Source: Haematococcus lacustris
Taxonomy: Eukaryota > Chlorophyta > Chlorophyceae > Chlamydomonadales > Haematococcaceae
Reading direction: 5' to 3'
DNA length: 64,000 bases
Assembly (NCBI GenBank): GCA_030144725.1
Contig: JASKMD010000006.1
Coordinates: 384,418 to 448,417 of the forward strand
The notes beneath the pieces were generated by a model. That model saw only the letters and a program-made list of their open reading frames with translations, was not told the origin of the DNA and ran no database searches. This document shows positions 1 through 11,250 of the stretch, piece after piece (within the stretch, counting starts at the first letter, position 1; every line of letters begins with the position of its first letter). A program made the position numbers and the translations under genes.

Positions 1-526
1 AGGCCAGCCTGCTAGCCTGTGAAAGCAAAGCAGCCTCTCAGCCTCTGAGCAAGAGGAAGAGCCTAGAGGAGCGGCAACACAGCGTGCCAACATCTACCCA
101 AGGAGACGCCACGGAGAGGCCATGTGACGGGACAGGCGCATGGCAATCGCGGTACGTGGGGCATGGCTGCAAGCTGTGGGGCAGGTTCAGCAGCACGACT
201 GCCACCTTGCACTATACCCAACGCCGCAGGAGAGGAGGGCCGTTGTGCAGGTGCTATGCACAGAGTGGGCTATTGCTGCACGGGGCACAGCCATGTCCGT
301 TTTTGGCTGTGTCCTGCCAGCGTGTGAGACAGTGATTTACCAGACACATCAGACTGCATGCAGCCAGCTTACCCAGTCCTGCATAGCCCCATGCAGCCAT
401 GCAGCCATGCAGCCATGCAACCACCTGGTCAGGGACATGGACCTGGGTGGGGGCTGCAGGGGCGTGACACACCCCACCTTCAGGGCTGCCTTGGCCATGG
501 TGCCCTGCGCCAACAGATGATCCTGC

Positions 527-575
527 TGCTCCTGCTCCTGCTGCTGCTGCTGCTGCTGATGCCGCTCCTGCTGCG

Positions 576-637
<62 letters not shown>

Positions 638-650
638 TGCTGCAGCGGTT
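527..650. repeat. CTG trinucleotide array
   Basis: Nearly uninterrupted CTG units with occasional CTC and GAT interruptions. The opposite strand reads as polyglutamine, but there is no sign of a surrounding gene, so translation is unlikely. Confidence 0.9.
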
Positions 651-1617
651 GCTGGGCGTCAGGGGTCGGGACATCGCCAGCTGCTGAGCCTCTGCTCCAG
701 CCCATAGGTCCCCCTGTGCCCCCTGTGTCTAAGGTCCCCTCCCATGTCCTCTGCAGGTGCGCCGCATCCTGACTAGCCCTATCCACAGCCAGCTGCAGCT
801 CACCAACATGCTGCTGCTGCTGCTGATGATGATGATGATTCTGATGCCGCTGCTGCTGCTGTTCCTGCTCCTGCTGCTGCCAGCCTTGACTGGCATGGTC
901 CAAGCTCAGGTCCTGGTCCAGCCCAAGAGCTGTGGCGGCCTGCTGAGCAGAGCGCAGCTGGTGCTGTCCCCTGCCCCTGCTGCTCCTGCCCCTGCGCCCC
1001 TACTGCACTCAGCAGCTGGAGGCTGGGTGGCAGCAGCAGGGGTGCTTGGGGTGAGGGAGGCACAGTGCCCAGCAGGGCAGTTTCCAGGGAGCTTCCCTCA
1101 CCAGCGGTTGATTGCCTGAATCAGGGGGGAGGGGCAGAGGCAGGGGCAGGGCAGGGTGGAGGGCAGGGACTACAGTGATGGCTGCAGGCTAGGATGGGCC
1201 CACAGCAGCAGGGGGCAGGCAGAGTCACGAGGCCTAGCCTGCTGCCATCAGGGTATGCCAAACTGATACGAGAGGTTGGTTGCCTGGGGCAGGGGCAGGA
1301 TGGCTGCAGGCTAGGCCTGTGGCTGGTGGAGAAGCTGGAGAGTCATGGTGAGTCAGTGCAGCCTGTGCTAGCGGCAGGCGTGAGCTGTGTTGCTGCTGCT
1401 GCTGTTGCTCCTGCTGCGGCTTCTGCGGCTGCTGCTGTGCCGCCAGCTACGGCAGTGCCTGCGGCAGGTGTGAGCTGTGTGGTCACTGCCGCTGACAGCT
1501 GCTGGCTTGTATCAATGAGTGCCAGAGCCTAAGAACAAATGCAGCTAATCACAGAGCCAGCCGCTGGCACTGCTGTGCCAAGCGCTGCCGAATGCTGCTT
1601 GCTGCCAGCAGCAGGAG

Positions 1618-1643
1618 CAGGAGCAGCAGCAGCAGCAGCAGCA

Positions 1644-1690
<47 letters not shown>
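1618..1690. repeat. CAG trinucleotide array
   Basis: CAG units with a few GAG interruptions, about 24 repeats. No supported coding context. Confidence 0.9.
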
Positions 1691-2899
1691 TAGCAGCAGG
1701 CTGGCGATGCATATCTGTAACAAATACATTGGCAGAGCACATGCATACTTGGCTAGGCTGAACTAAGCAGGCAAAGCAGGCTGTCAAGGTGCCGCGGCAT
1801 GCCTGTGGGAGGTGTATGCCTGGCCTGAACAATGTGCCCGGGAAGGTGCCATGACGTGATGGCTGTGACAGCGGAGCTGCGGTGCTGCGCAACCTGCAGA
1901 GATGACTGGCAGATACTGACCGCTGACCAGCCCATGCCTTGCTGAGGAGAGTGCCGACGCCGGCTGCAGCCAGCAGGCCTCCAGCCAGCTGGGTTGAGAT
2001 GCTCAGTGAGGGAATGTAGAGGGAGCTGAGCTGCACTCCGGAGAGGAAAGTGTGGCTGGCCTGCGGTCATGTGCTGAGCAGGCATGAAGGGGGAGTCATA
2101 GCTGACCTGCGGTGGGATTGGTGCTGTGGGTTGCAAGGAGGCAGGCATGATGTGGTTGGTGCCATGGGGTAGCAAAGGATGGCAAGACACGCGCCTGTTG
2201 AGGCATTTGCGAGGGTTTTGCCTGCCGCAATGGCTCTGCGAGTGCGCGACATGGGGAGTCGAGTCCACATTTCGAATGTTGACTCGCTATGCTAATCTCA
2301 CCCGCTTGCGACTTGGCAGAGGCATCAGTAACAGGCTCGGTTGCTGCACTTCCTAGCAACCATCCCGGGTAGCGCAAACTGGACACCCCCGGTCGCCGCC
2401 TCTGACGCCTGTCGCACTGTGCTGAACGAGGTTTGGACCTCAACATGTTGCTGTCGTGCTAGTATAATACTGCGCTCAGGAGATATTACATCCGGGTAGA
2501 TATCACGCCCGAAAGAATGCAATTCTCAGCTAATTCCTTCCTTCCTCCCCCCTTCCAATTTCGTCTGGTGCTCAGGGGGCCCTCAAGGTCTGTAATGGGG
2601 GAGCCCAGCCAGCTGAACCTTGTTTCTCTGAAGTGCCCACTGTGAATCTTGCTTGAAAATCACCTAGCTGAAAGCTTTTGACCAACCTGTAGAACGGCCC
2701 TTGGATCAGGGATCTGAGCTGTCCCCTGATGCTAATGTGCGATGCTGGGTGATGAGGATGAGGCCTGCAATTCACATGTCAGTTCGTGCACCGAAGCACC
2801 CGCCTGTTCCAGGTTACTGCCTATTACCACTCAAATGCTTGACCCGTCTCCGTCAGGCCCCCCGGGGACAGCTCAGCCTGGGTCTCCATTAAGGAGCGA

Positions 2900-3035
2900 C
2901 CGGCCAACCTAGAATTCTATTTCTAGGTTTCTAGGCTCAGGAAAAATTTCTAGGTTTCCAGCCGGCCAACCTAGAATTCTATTTCTAGGTTTCTAGGCTC
3001 AGGAAAAATTTCTAGGTTTCCGAGCCACCTAGAAT
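2900..3035. repeat. 62-bp CTAG-rich tandem duplication
   Basis: Two nearly identical units of about 62 bp begin at 2900 and 2962, with a partial third from about 3023. Each unit contains AGAATTCT and several TTTCTAGG motifs, so it can form small hairpins. The block is AT-rich compared with its surroundings. Confidence 0.85.
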
Positions 3036-3296
3036 TCTATGGGCGTACCCTAGTCTCCATCCAGGATGCATCTGAGTGGTGGCTGGGTGAGGAAAACGCT
3101 TGATGTCGTTCTCAATCGCTGCAGCCCAGATCCTTCTTTCAGAGGCTAGCTGACAGCTACGGGCGTCTAATAAAAAGCAACGGCTGTCAACAAGGGTGGT
3201 GTGAATGTGCATGGCAGTGCAACTTTGTCTTCTTGGCTCGACCTAAACCTGCTCAGCGCAGCCCGCTCAGCGCAGCCCGTTCAGCGCAGAACCGAT

Positions 3297-4165
3297 ATGG
3301 GAGCGCGGCTCCTGGCATTGCTCGTCGCGACACTCGCCATCAACGCAGCTGCGCGCGTTGAGGTAAGTCATTGCTGTCTCGATCGTCAGCAATAGCTCAA
3401 ACCAAGAAGTTCTAGCTACGGAGCATTTCATGCGGCGGTGCCCCTGCCAGCTTCCTGACACCTTCGCATGTGCCGGCAAGTGCGTCCCACTATGCAACCG
3501 GTGCTGTGCGTTGGTGCAGGAACCTGGCAACAGCCTTCACCTCGGCGACGTCAATGTGAGTCCGCAGTGGTCGCTTGAATTGCGCCATGCCGCTGCTTTG
3601 CCTGGATCACTGGAAAGCCGGTGATGCTTTGTTTCTATCCACTGGCAGCTGGCGTGGCCCAGCTGACGAGTGGCTAGACCACCACTATACTAGCCCACCT
3701 TGGCAGACTGACAGCCTTACCACCACAGCTTCCACACATGCTTCTGCCAATGCATGCTCAAGGGCTTGTGTGCTGTCCACTGGGAAGCAAGCTGTGCAAC
3801 ATTTCATGCAAGCATCTTGACCTTGCCTGCTCGCCTGCTGCTCTACCTGCCATGCTGGCATGTGGTCGCAGAAGACTCGTCCATTGCGCTCACCCCCTCC
3901 CAGCCCTGTTCCCGGCCCCAGCCCCTTGCCTCTCCCTCCACCTGGCCCTACCCCACCTTTGCCCCGCCCTCCCAGCCCCAGCCCTGCCTCCCCCCCGCCA
4001 CGCTCACCCGCCTGCCCCCCCGCTCCTCCACTTCAATACATCTGCCCGCCCCAGCAGCCTTGCGAGTGTGACTGCCAGTGCGCAGCTGGCAGTGCAGCAA
4101 CATCACCCTGCAGCGCCCTGTGGCAAGGGGCAGGGCCACAACCCACACGGTTCACACAGACGTGA
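3297..4165 (+). CDS. Gene A: small secreted proline/cysteine-rich protein
   Basis: Proposed exons: 3297-3362, 3520-3555 and 3872-4165, all joined in phase 0, giving 131 aa. Exon 1 is a signal peptide (MGARLLALLVATLAINAAA) followed by a strong donor, AG|GTAAGT. The last exon carries a Pro/Ser-rich stretch and then a cysteine cluster, YICPPQQPCECDCQCA. That cluster matches the cluster of genes C and C' (FICPPPAPCQCDCQCK), so this is a related wall or extracellular-matrix type protein. Unlike gene C it lacks a visible DFDPVI module and the long Pro-rich exons. The middle exon is the weakest part, and extra exons may lie between 3556 and 3871. It could be a decayed member of the family. Function is inferred from composition only. 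Confidence 0.5.
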
Positions 4166-4629
4166 TGAGGGCAGGGCAGGGCAGAGCCTGCGGTCAGAGG
4201 CAGCTACACACAGCGCAGCTGTGCAGCTCAGCAGACCTGGGTCGCTGCTTTGAGGGTGATGCCACGATGATGGAGGGCGGGGCGGCAGGTGGGGGGTGGC
4301 AGGGGGCAGGGGTGACACCAGCTTCTCACTCGGTGTGGTGCGAGGCAGACCTCAGACCACCTCACCCTGACATCACACATATGACACATGACGCATGACA
4401 TAGCATGACAACCACTTCACTCATGACGCATGACATAGCAGCAGCAGCGGCAGCAGCGGCAGCAGCGGCAGCAGCAGCAGCGGCAGCAGCAGCGGCCACC
4501 TCGACGCTCTGCACCCTGCGTCTGTTCACCACGCCACGGCGACCGCTGGTTTGCTAGTTCATTAGTCAGTTTGCTAGTGCAACGGGCAGGTAGCCTTGTA
4601 AGCCAGTTAAAGCTTTTAAGTGTGCTGAG

Positions 4630-4778
4630 TGATCGTGGGGTCGGCCCACGGAACACGCCACCGGTGTGGGGTTTGTAGGCTGCAAGGGTGCGACCGAGGA
4701 TGCTTTAACTTGGAGTATCCGAGTAAGGTTACCCACAGTCAAACAAGTTGTTCCATGTTGAATGAGTTTTGTTTGACT
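4630..4778 (-). repeat. Dispersed repeat R, copy 1
   Basis: On the minus strand this begins near 4778 with CAAACAAAACTCATTCAACA and ends with a CCGGTGGC motif. It is clearly similar to 21414-21560 and 52553-52655 on the plus strand. The three copies share the block around CATCCTCGGTC and diverge elsewhere. No coding content. This is a short dispersed repeat of unknown class (SINE, solo LTR or transposon end). Confidence 0.75.
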
Positions 4779-5569
4779 GGCCTTGCATGTACCTCTTTCG
4801 CTCTTGTTGTCCTTTCCTGTGGTTTCTACAGAGTGTGCCGTGTATGCTGAGTATGACAGTGAAGGGAGCGATGGAGTAGTCGGGTGCAGTAGCAGGTGTA
4901 GACGTGTGTAAAGGTGTGATGGTTGAGCACAGCAGGTCTGCCATTGGCAGTGCCATTGGCAGTGCCAAGCCATATGAGTGCATGTGCATGGTAGTATTTC
5001 AGTGGTGCCTAGTCTACAGCAAGAGTGGGCACCAGGGCAATTGATGTAGGACTATAACTTCAGCTGCTTGACCGTCTTCCGTCCTCCCTATGTGCGGGCT
5101 CCGGACGAAGTTTCAGCAGCAGCAGCAGCAGCTCTAACGAAATAGCCATTAGTGGCGACCGTGGGGCGTATCAGCTAATCATGGCTCAAAGACCGCTGCC
5201 TCATGTGCGTGGCTTTACTGCATTGCGAGAAATTGACATCCACTTGGTACTTTGCACCGCGGGCAATGCAACGTCCACTGCCCTCTGCTCCTGCAAATAC
5301 TATTGCATGAGCGACCACCTGGTGCACCGCAGGCTAGCCATGCTATGTGCACATGGGTGGCGCCGGCACAGCAAAATGCAGTTGAGTGGCGGCTGGGGAG
5401 TGTGACCCAGTCTCGCTTAATTTCCCTGGCTTGCCAGCTTCCCATGTCATGCCCATGGGCCCAAGCAGCTGACCCAGGCTGCCAGTCATACCAGTGTGTG
5501 GCACCATCGTCATGGCTCAACCTTAACTTCCTTTCCATTAGAGCCAAGCTGCGTCCATGACCAATGACC

Positions 5570-5809
5570 ATGACAGGTCTAGCGATACGGAACGTTTAGA
5601 ATGCCCTTTTCTAGCGCTACATCCTAGGTAGGAGCCACTTACATGCCGGTAAGCCCTCAACTCCGGTGAGTGTGCACATCTGCTGTGAGTGTGCACAGCT
5701 TATGGATAAGCTTATCTACTCAGCGAAGAGAGGCTGAGGCAGGGTACTTAAGCCTGTGCGGGCCTTATCGTGGGTAAGCCTTTATCAACAAGTGATGACA
5801 GGTCTAGCG
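5570..5809. mobile_element. Short insertion with 15-bp target duplications
   Basis: The exact 15-mer ATGACAGGTCTAGCG occurs at 5570-5584 and again at 5795-5809. The roughly 210 bp between has no ORF and carries GCGCTACATCCTAG, which is also found near 62629-62642. A long exact direct repeat around a short non-coding insert is what retroposition leaves behind. There is no clear poly(A) tail, so a SINE or other retroposon is an inference. Confidence 0.5.
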
Positions 5810-7049
5810 TTGTGAAGCCACCACAACGTGCGCATAGCTAGCCAGGGCAGCATACCAGGCCTACCATGAAGCCCTGCCCCTTAACGCACGCACACCACCA
5901 CCACCACCACCATCACTACTGCACAGCACCACTGCCCTACCAGCATAGAAGCTGCCTAGAAGCTGGGCTGGGCTGCTGGCTGCGATCCACACAGTTGCCC
6001 CCTCCCAGCTGCCCCTCCCAGCTGCCCCTCCCAGCTACTGGGCCATGCAGCCATGCTGGCTGCATGGGGTTAGAGCAGCAGCGCCTCCCCTGGTGGTCCC
6101 ACTGGTGGTGGCGCAACAGTGGGCGTTGCCAGCCCCCCTTCAGCCCCCCGTCGTGGTGGTGGTAGTGGTGGTGGTAGTGGTGGTGATGGTGGTGGCGACG
6201 GTGGTAACGGGTCGTTGCCAGCCCCTCCCCGCACAGCAGCTAGGGGCAGGGTGGTGGCCCAAGAGGGTGGGTAGGGGGGTGGGAGGGTGGGTGGGTAGGG
6301 TCAATGCTGTTTCACAGAAACACATGTTTACACCACTGAGTAGGGCTTTCAGCCTGCTGTTCAACATTAGCAGGGTTCAAGAGACACACCCACGAGACCC
6401 TACCCTACCCCCCGAGGACCCTGGCTCACACCCTGTCACACTGTCACACTGTCACACTGTCACCGGACTCTGACCCCAGCCTTCACACCCAGGAGCACCC
6501 CCGGTCAGCCCGTGCCTCTGTCCTCATGGCCCCTCCCCCCAGTGGCCCCCCACCCACTGGGCGGTCACCCCACCCCTACCCCCTGGGCCCTCGCTGGCAG
6601 GGCCCCCACTCCTACCCCCACCCCACCCCCACCCCACCCCTCCCCCACTCCACCCCACCCATACCCTGGCTGCTTCTTGGCCTGTGAGGCTGCGTGCTGC
6701 GCAAGTGTGTGCCGCAGCAGAGACATCAGGTGGGCGCCACTTGTCCATGCTCATCCTGATGTCATTGCACCCATTCACAGTCACAGCAATGCCGCCTGGT
6801 ACCGGTGAGGGTGGTGAGGGTGGGGTGGCAGCAAGGGCCCTGAGCCCCGGAGCTGCTCTCCTCCCTTGCTGCACGCCTGACGGCAAGGGCACAGTCGTGT
6901 TGTCTTGGTGGTGGTGGTGGTGGTGGTCAAGACAACTGCCTTGTGCGAGCAGCTCCTCCGCCCCGGCCATTGCCGGCCTCCTAGCCACACACCCCAGTAG
7001 CTGTCCACACCGCCACAGCACCCCTCAACAATGACCTTCAACCATGACT

Positions 7050-7170
7050 CAACCTAACCCTAACCCTAATCCTCACCCTCAACCATGCAGGGCTGTGCCA
7101 GAGGGTTAGGGTAAGGGTCAGGTTCAGGGGATGACCCTGACCCTCAGACCCTGACCCTCACCCTGAGCCT
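7050..7170. repeat. Telomere-like degenerate repeats
   Basis: CCTAACCCTAACCCTAATCC on the plus strand near 7052, then GGGTTAGGGTAAGGGTCAGG near 7102, so the two blocks face each other. Short and degenerate. They may be intronic CCCTAA/CCCTGA microsatellites rather than telomere relics. Confidence 0.6.
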
Positions 7171-9521
7171 AGATGAAGGAAGGTCGTGGAAAGGTTGGGG
7201 CAGCAACGCCCCTACAGCAAATGGTAGTTGAGACAGTTGCCTGCCCCTCGCTGCCCCCCATCCCCCCACAGCTCAGCTGCCATCCTTTGGTCGATACCGC
7301 CCCGGCTTCTGCGGGCACGAGCAGCAGGGGGGAAAGGGGGCCCTTGGCCTGATGTTGAAGCAGCTCTAGGGGGGGGAGAGGCCCAGCCACGATGTGTAGG
7401 GGAGGGGGAGGGCAGGGGGCAGTGGACATGTAGGCTGCAGGCTGTGCGTCAAGCAGGGGGGGCGCTGAGGGTCAGGGTGAGAGAGAAGGGCCCTGACCCA
7501 ACCCTTTAGGGGGGCTGACCCTGGCCTGGGGCACCCGAACCCTACCATCCAACCCTAAGCTCAACCCTGACCTGACCCCCTGACCCCCTGACCCCCACCC
7601 CTGCAGGCACTAATTGTAATGCAGGCCGTCCAGGCCACAGGGTTCAGCTTGCAAGCAGCAGCGGGTGTGCAGGGTCAGGGCTGGGGTAGGGTCAGGGATA
7701 CACTCAGCCCACATCTATGTGCATTGCACCTCACGTCATCACCCACCCACACCACACCACACCACACCACACCACACCACACCACACCACACCACACCAC
7801 ACCACACCACACCACACCACACCACACCACACCAAGCGCCCAGCTCCTCTCAGCCCTCGCCTCCCCAGACTCACCCCTGGCAGTGCTCCCGGGGCGGGTC
7901 CAACCAGGGGGGCGGGGGAGGGGGCCACGGGGGGGAACAGGGGCGCCAGGGAGGGTAGCTGGGACAGCGCCAGGCCCCAGGGCGGTGATGAGGCCGGGGG
8001 GGGCGGGGGGGGAAGGGGGTGGGGGGCGAGGCGCAGGGGACGAGACAAAGGCGTCTGCAGCCGCAGGGCCAGGCCAGGGCAGGGGGGGTGGGGGGGGGGG
8101 GGGGGGGGTGAGGCAGGTCGGCAAGCAGGGGGGCCCATCAAAGAGGGGGGGGGGGGGGCAGCTGTGCAAGGCAGGGCCCATGTGCCCATGCGCTCCCATG
8201 TGGGCATCTGCCTAGACCAGCAGCCAGCAGCCAGCAGGTGCCCTGGCCTGGGGGTTGCCCACCAGGCCACCTAGGCCACCTGCCCTGCCCAGCCTGCCCT
8301 GCCTGTCCACCTGCCTGTTCCGCCCTCTGCCCCATGCCCTCTGCCCCATGCCCCATCAAGCGACACCCACTCACTAGGGCAGATGGTGAACAGCGCCCGC
8401 CCCGCTGCCGTGGCCGCACTGACATTGACAAAGGTGACGCACAGAGCCCCCGTCTGCACCCCCGCTGCTCCCCCAGCAGTTAAGTCGGTTGCCTCCTGCC
8501 CACCCCCCGCTGCCCCGCACCCGGCGGTGGAGTTGCCTGAACAGGCCACGCGGCCCAGGCAGTTTGAGGAGGGTCCCGGGGCGCAAGCGTAGTTGACGGC
8601 GGTGCATGTGAGGTCGGTGCAGGCGGGGGGGCTGGAGGGTCCTCCGCACAGCAGCGTGATGTTGCCCAGGCCGTTGTTGGTGCAGGCGGCGGTGGCGGGG
8701 GAGGCTGAGGGGGCGGCGGGGTCAGGGTGCAGGCACTGCTGGGTGTCGGCGCAGCAGGAGGAGATCACGCTGTTGGCCAGGCTGTAGAAGTTGGTGCACT
8801 GCGGCAGCAGGCAGGGCACACGCTGCACCCATGCTGGGGTGGGGCTGGGGGGGAGAGTGGTGATGGTGGGTGGGGGGGGTGGCACACGCCGGCATGTTAT
8901 GGTGGTGGGGGTGGGCGGCTGGGGCACATGGGCTGCTGGCTGCAGAAGCAGGTGCGCTGAGGGTGAGTGCTACTTGCTGCTCGCTGCGTTGAGACCATGT
9001 TTCGAGACCACACTGCTGATGGCAGCAGCTGGGTAGGCTGGTGGAGGGCTGCTCCCTTCCACTCGCCACTGTGCCGCCCCCACTCCCCCATATGCCATGC
9101 TGCAAGAGCTGCAAACCCAGGCTCAGGCCCAGGCCCAAATCAGCTCATTGGATAGACCTCTTCGTCACAGGCAGGCGGGGTTGTCTCACACCTCTCAGCT
9201 CACACCTCACAGCTGCAGGGTTACTGGGTCACTGGGCCAGGCCACGGCCTAGGCAGTTTGGCAAAGGCTGTCAGGCGGCAAGGAAGCAGGAGCTGCCTCG
9301 CAGCACTGGGGTGGTAGCCACCAGGCAGGTGCAAGCTGCTGGGCCAAGGGACGGGGCGAGGCTTGGCTGGTCTTGAGGAAGGGGGACCCCTGGACGCTGC
9401 CCTCCCCCCTCATTCCAGCACCGCGTACCGCAGGTTCCGCTGCCGTTGCGAAGCTGGCAAGAATTGTGATGAGCGCGAGGCGGAGGCAGCGCGAAGCGGA
9501 GTGGTCCCTCGGACGATGCAT
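7171..9521 (-). CDS. Gene D: secreted cysteine-rich protein, partial model
   Basis: Minus-strand exons that can be joined in frame are 9521-9429, 8822-8375 and 8054-7875, with a possible next exon starting at 7308. Exon 1 encodes a signal peptide (hydrophobic core LRLALITILASFA, then TAAEPA) with donor GCG|GTACGC. Exon 2 (about 149 aa) is rich in cysteine (CTNFYSLANSVISSCC, CTDLTCTAVNYACAPG) and has candidate N-glycosylation sites at NIT, NST and NVS. Exon 3 begins with a Pro-rich hinge (PAPRPPPPSPPAPPG). This suggests a secreted or wall glycoprotein. The cysteine pattern does not convincingly match pherophorin domains I know. The 3' part is uncertain: a frame near 6790-6697 on the same strand (GGIAVTVNGCNDIRMSMDKW) may also belong to it. 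Confidence 0.5.
7747..7835. repeat. (CACAC)n pentanucleotide array
   Basis: Perfect ACACC units, about 17 copies, inside the region occupied by gene D introns. The same pentamer on the other strand forms the larger array at 57205-57366. Confidence 0.95.
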
Positions 9522-10190
9522 CGCAGCGTGGAAGGGCTGCTGAACTGGGTAAATGAGCCAGCGTGCAATAATGAAGTCCTATTATATTCCAAAGCGAGCG
9601 TGACAGGGAAGAAAAAGTGCAGTTTCCTGGCCCGGGTTCGTTGTCTGGTAGAATGTCACCTTTCACGGTTTGTGTAACCGTAAACATGCCGGCCGTGTAT
9701 AAGCTGGGTCATTTTCGTGTCCAGGCACCGTCGCGCAGCTCGTTGGGTTGGGCAAGTTAAACAAACATTGCAAGTTGTACCTGCGGTCAGACCAGCAGCA
9801 GCTGAGAACTTGCCTGGTGCCGCGGTGACCTCATCTGCTTCATGGCTTCGTCGGCATGCATTCGCTACGCAGCCCACTCAAGGACAAAGTTCAAAATGAG
9901 CGTTGAGCTGACGCTGGTGAGCAGCTGCTGCCTGGCTGGCCGACGTCGCTCTCCTGTTGGCATCCCACACTCCACATCCACCCTTCATCATAATGATAGG
10001 TGGGCTAGGACGTGATGAGCTATCTTGCCGAACACCAGCCCTGCCCCTCGCCTCTTTCCACATTCAACTGCCACCCCTGCCTGCCACCCCTGCCTGCCAG
10101 CCCTAGCCCTTCGCCTCTCATCACACTTTGGCTACACACTGTATAATGTGTTCCTCGTCTCAATACCATTAAGCCGCTTGAGCTTGCCCG
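9522..10190. other. Upstream region of gene D
   Basis: No gene seen. The part next to gene D (9522-9720) is less GC-rich than the rest and may hold its promoter. It is the shared 5' side of gene D (minus) and of the repeat array that follows. Confidence 0.4.
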
Positions 10191-10197
10191 GGCCACT

Positions 10198-10570
10198 GAC
10201 CCTGACCCTGACCCTGACACCGACCCTCTCACAGACCCTGATGCTAACCCTGACCCTGACCCTGACCCTGACCCTGACCCTGACCCTGACCCTGACCCTG
10301 ACCCTGACCCTGACCCTGACCCTGACCCTGACCCTGACCCTGACCCTGACCCTGACCCTGACCCTGACCCTGACCCTGACCCTGACCCTGACCCTGACCC
10401 TGACCCTGACCCTGACCCTGACCCTGACCCTGACCCTGACCCTGACCCTGACCCTGACCCTGACCCTGACCCTGACCCTGACCCTGACCCTGACCCTGAC
10501 CCTGACCTTGACCCTGACCCTGACCCTGACCCTGACCCTGACCCTGACCCTGACCCTGACCCTGACCTCG
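10198..10570. repeat. (CCCTGA)n hexanucleotide array
   Basis: About 60 tandem CCCTGA units, nearly perfect between 10245 and 10560, with variant units at both ends. The G-rich strand reads TCAGGG, one transition from the TTAGGG telomere unit. Frames through it give Leu-Thr or Arg-Val dipeptide runs, which are artefacts. Confidence 0.95.
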
Positions 10571-11250
10571 AACCTTGATCTCGACCTTGTCATCAGAGGG
10601 AGCGGGTGTGCTCCATTCCGGTTCTGGCTACTGTCTGTCTCTCCCTCTCTTCCTCCCTCCCTCAAGCTGCTCCTGAATGCGAAAAGCCAAGTCAGAACCA
10701 TTGCCATCCTGCCCCGCTCAACCGATTAGGCTGTGGCTGAGGCTGCTGCTGCTGGGTTCAGCATTCGCATGCAAAGGCATCCAGTACTGAATGCTATGCT
10801 GTGGTTTAGCCGTGCTACAAGGGGAGGGGGTGGAGGGGGGTATGCATAGCACGCCTATCATTGATTGCCAACTGGCGCTCGGAAGGCGAGGACATGACGA
10901 AGGCGCACATGGATGGGCGGAGCTTGGTGCTAGAGGGGGTTACGGGCGCAAGGTATAGGTCGCGGGATTGGCCGCGACGTCAGACACTGAGCCAGCGGGA
11001 GTGACGAGGACGCATGCCGGCCGAGCGCAGGGTGCAGCCGTGCCCGGCGCGCTTCGTGACCAAAGGTCATAAACATCGTCGTACCCTGTAAACGACACAA
11101 CTCGAACCCCTTGCCGCAATGAGCTGCAGGCGAGTGGCCCTCAAGCGACGCCCTCTACTGCGCTGGCTCGCCCCTTGGGACCCTACCCCGCCTCATCGCG
11201 ATACAACCCAACACCCCGTGCCTGCTACGCCGTCTCCTGACCGCAGGACA

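Larger units (their letters stand above)
1..2890. other. Repeat-rich stretch without a supported gene
   Basis: No reading frame here shows domain-like composition. The long frames are glutamine, leucine, alanine or serine runs read from CTG/CAG arrays at about 527-643, 809-870, 1387-1440 and 1618-1690. From about 2090 to 2890 the sequence is less repetitive and less GC-rich, but I recognise nothing in it. It could hold UTRs or introns of a gene whose exons lie outside the window. Confidence 0.5.
4170..6690. other. Intergenic stretch with repeats
   Basis: I see no convincing gene. It holds a CAG/CGG array (4438-4495), a dispersed repeat R copy (about 4630-4778), a 210-bp insertion flanked by 15-bp direct repeats (5570-5809), a (CCA)n run near 5893-5912 and a GTG-rich run near 6153-6200. 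Reading frames in this stretch have low-complexity composition. Confidence 0.5.

Noticed and set aside
349..903. Glutamine-rich 184-aa frame
   Set aside because: CAG-repeat translation; no splice context or domain and all three frames are open.
10025..10729. 234-aa Leu-Thr dipeptide frame and 191-aa Arg-Val frame
   Set aside because: Direct translation of the (CCCTGA)n hexamer array.
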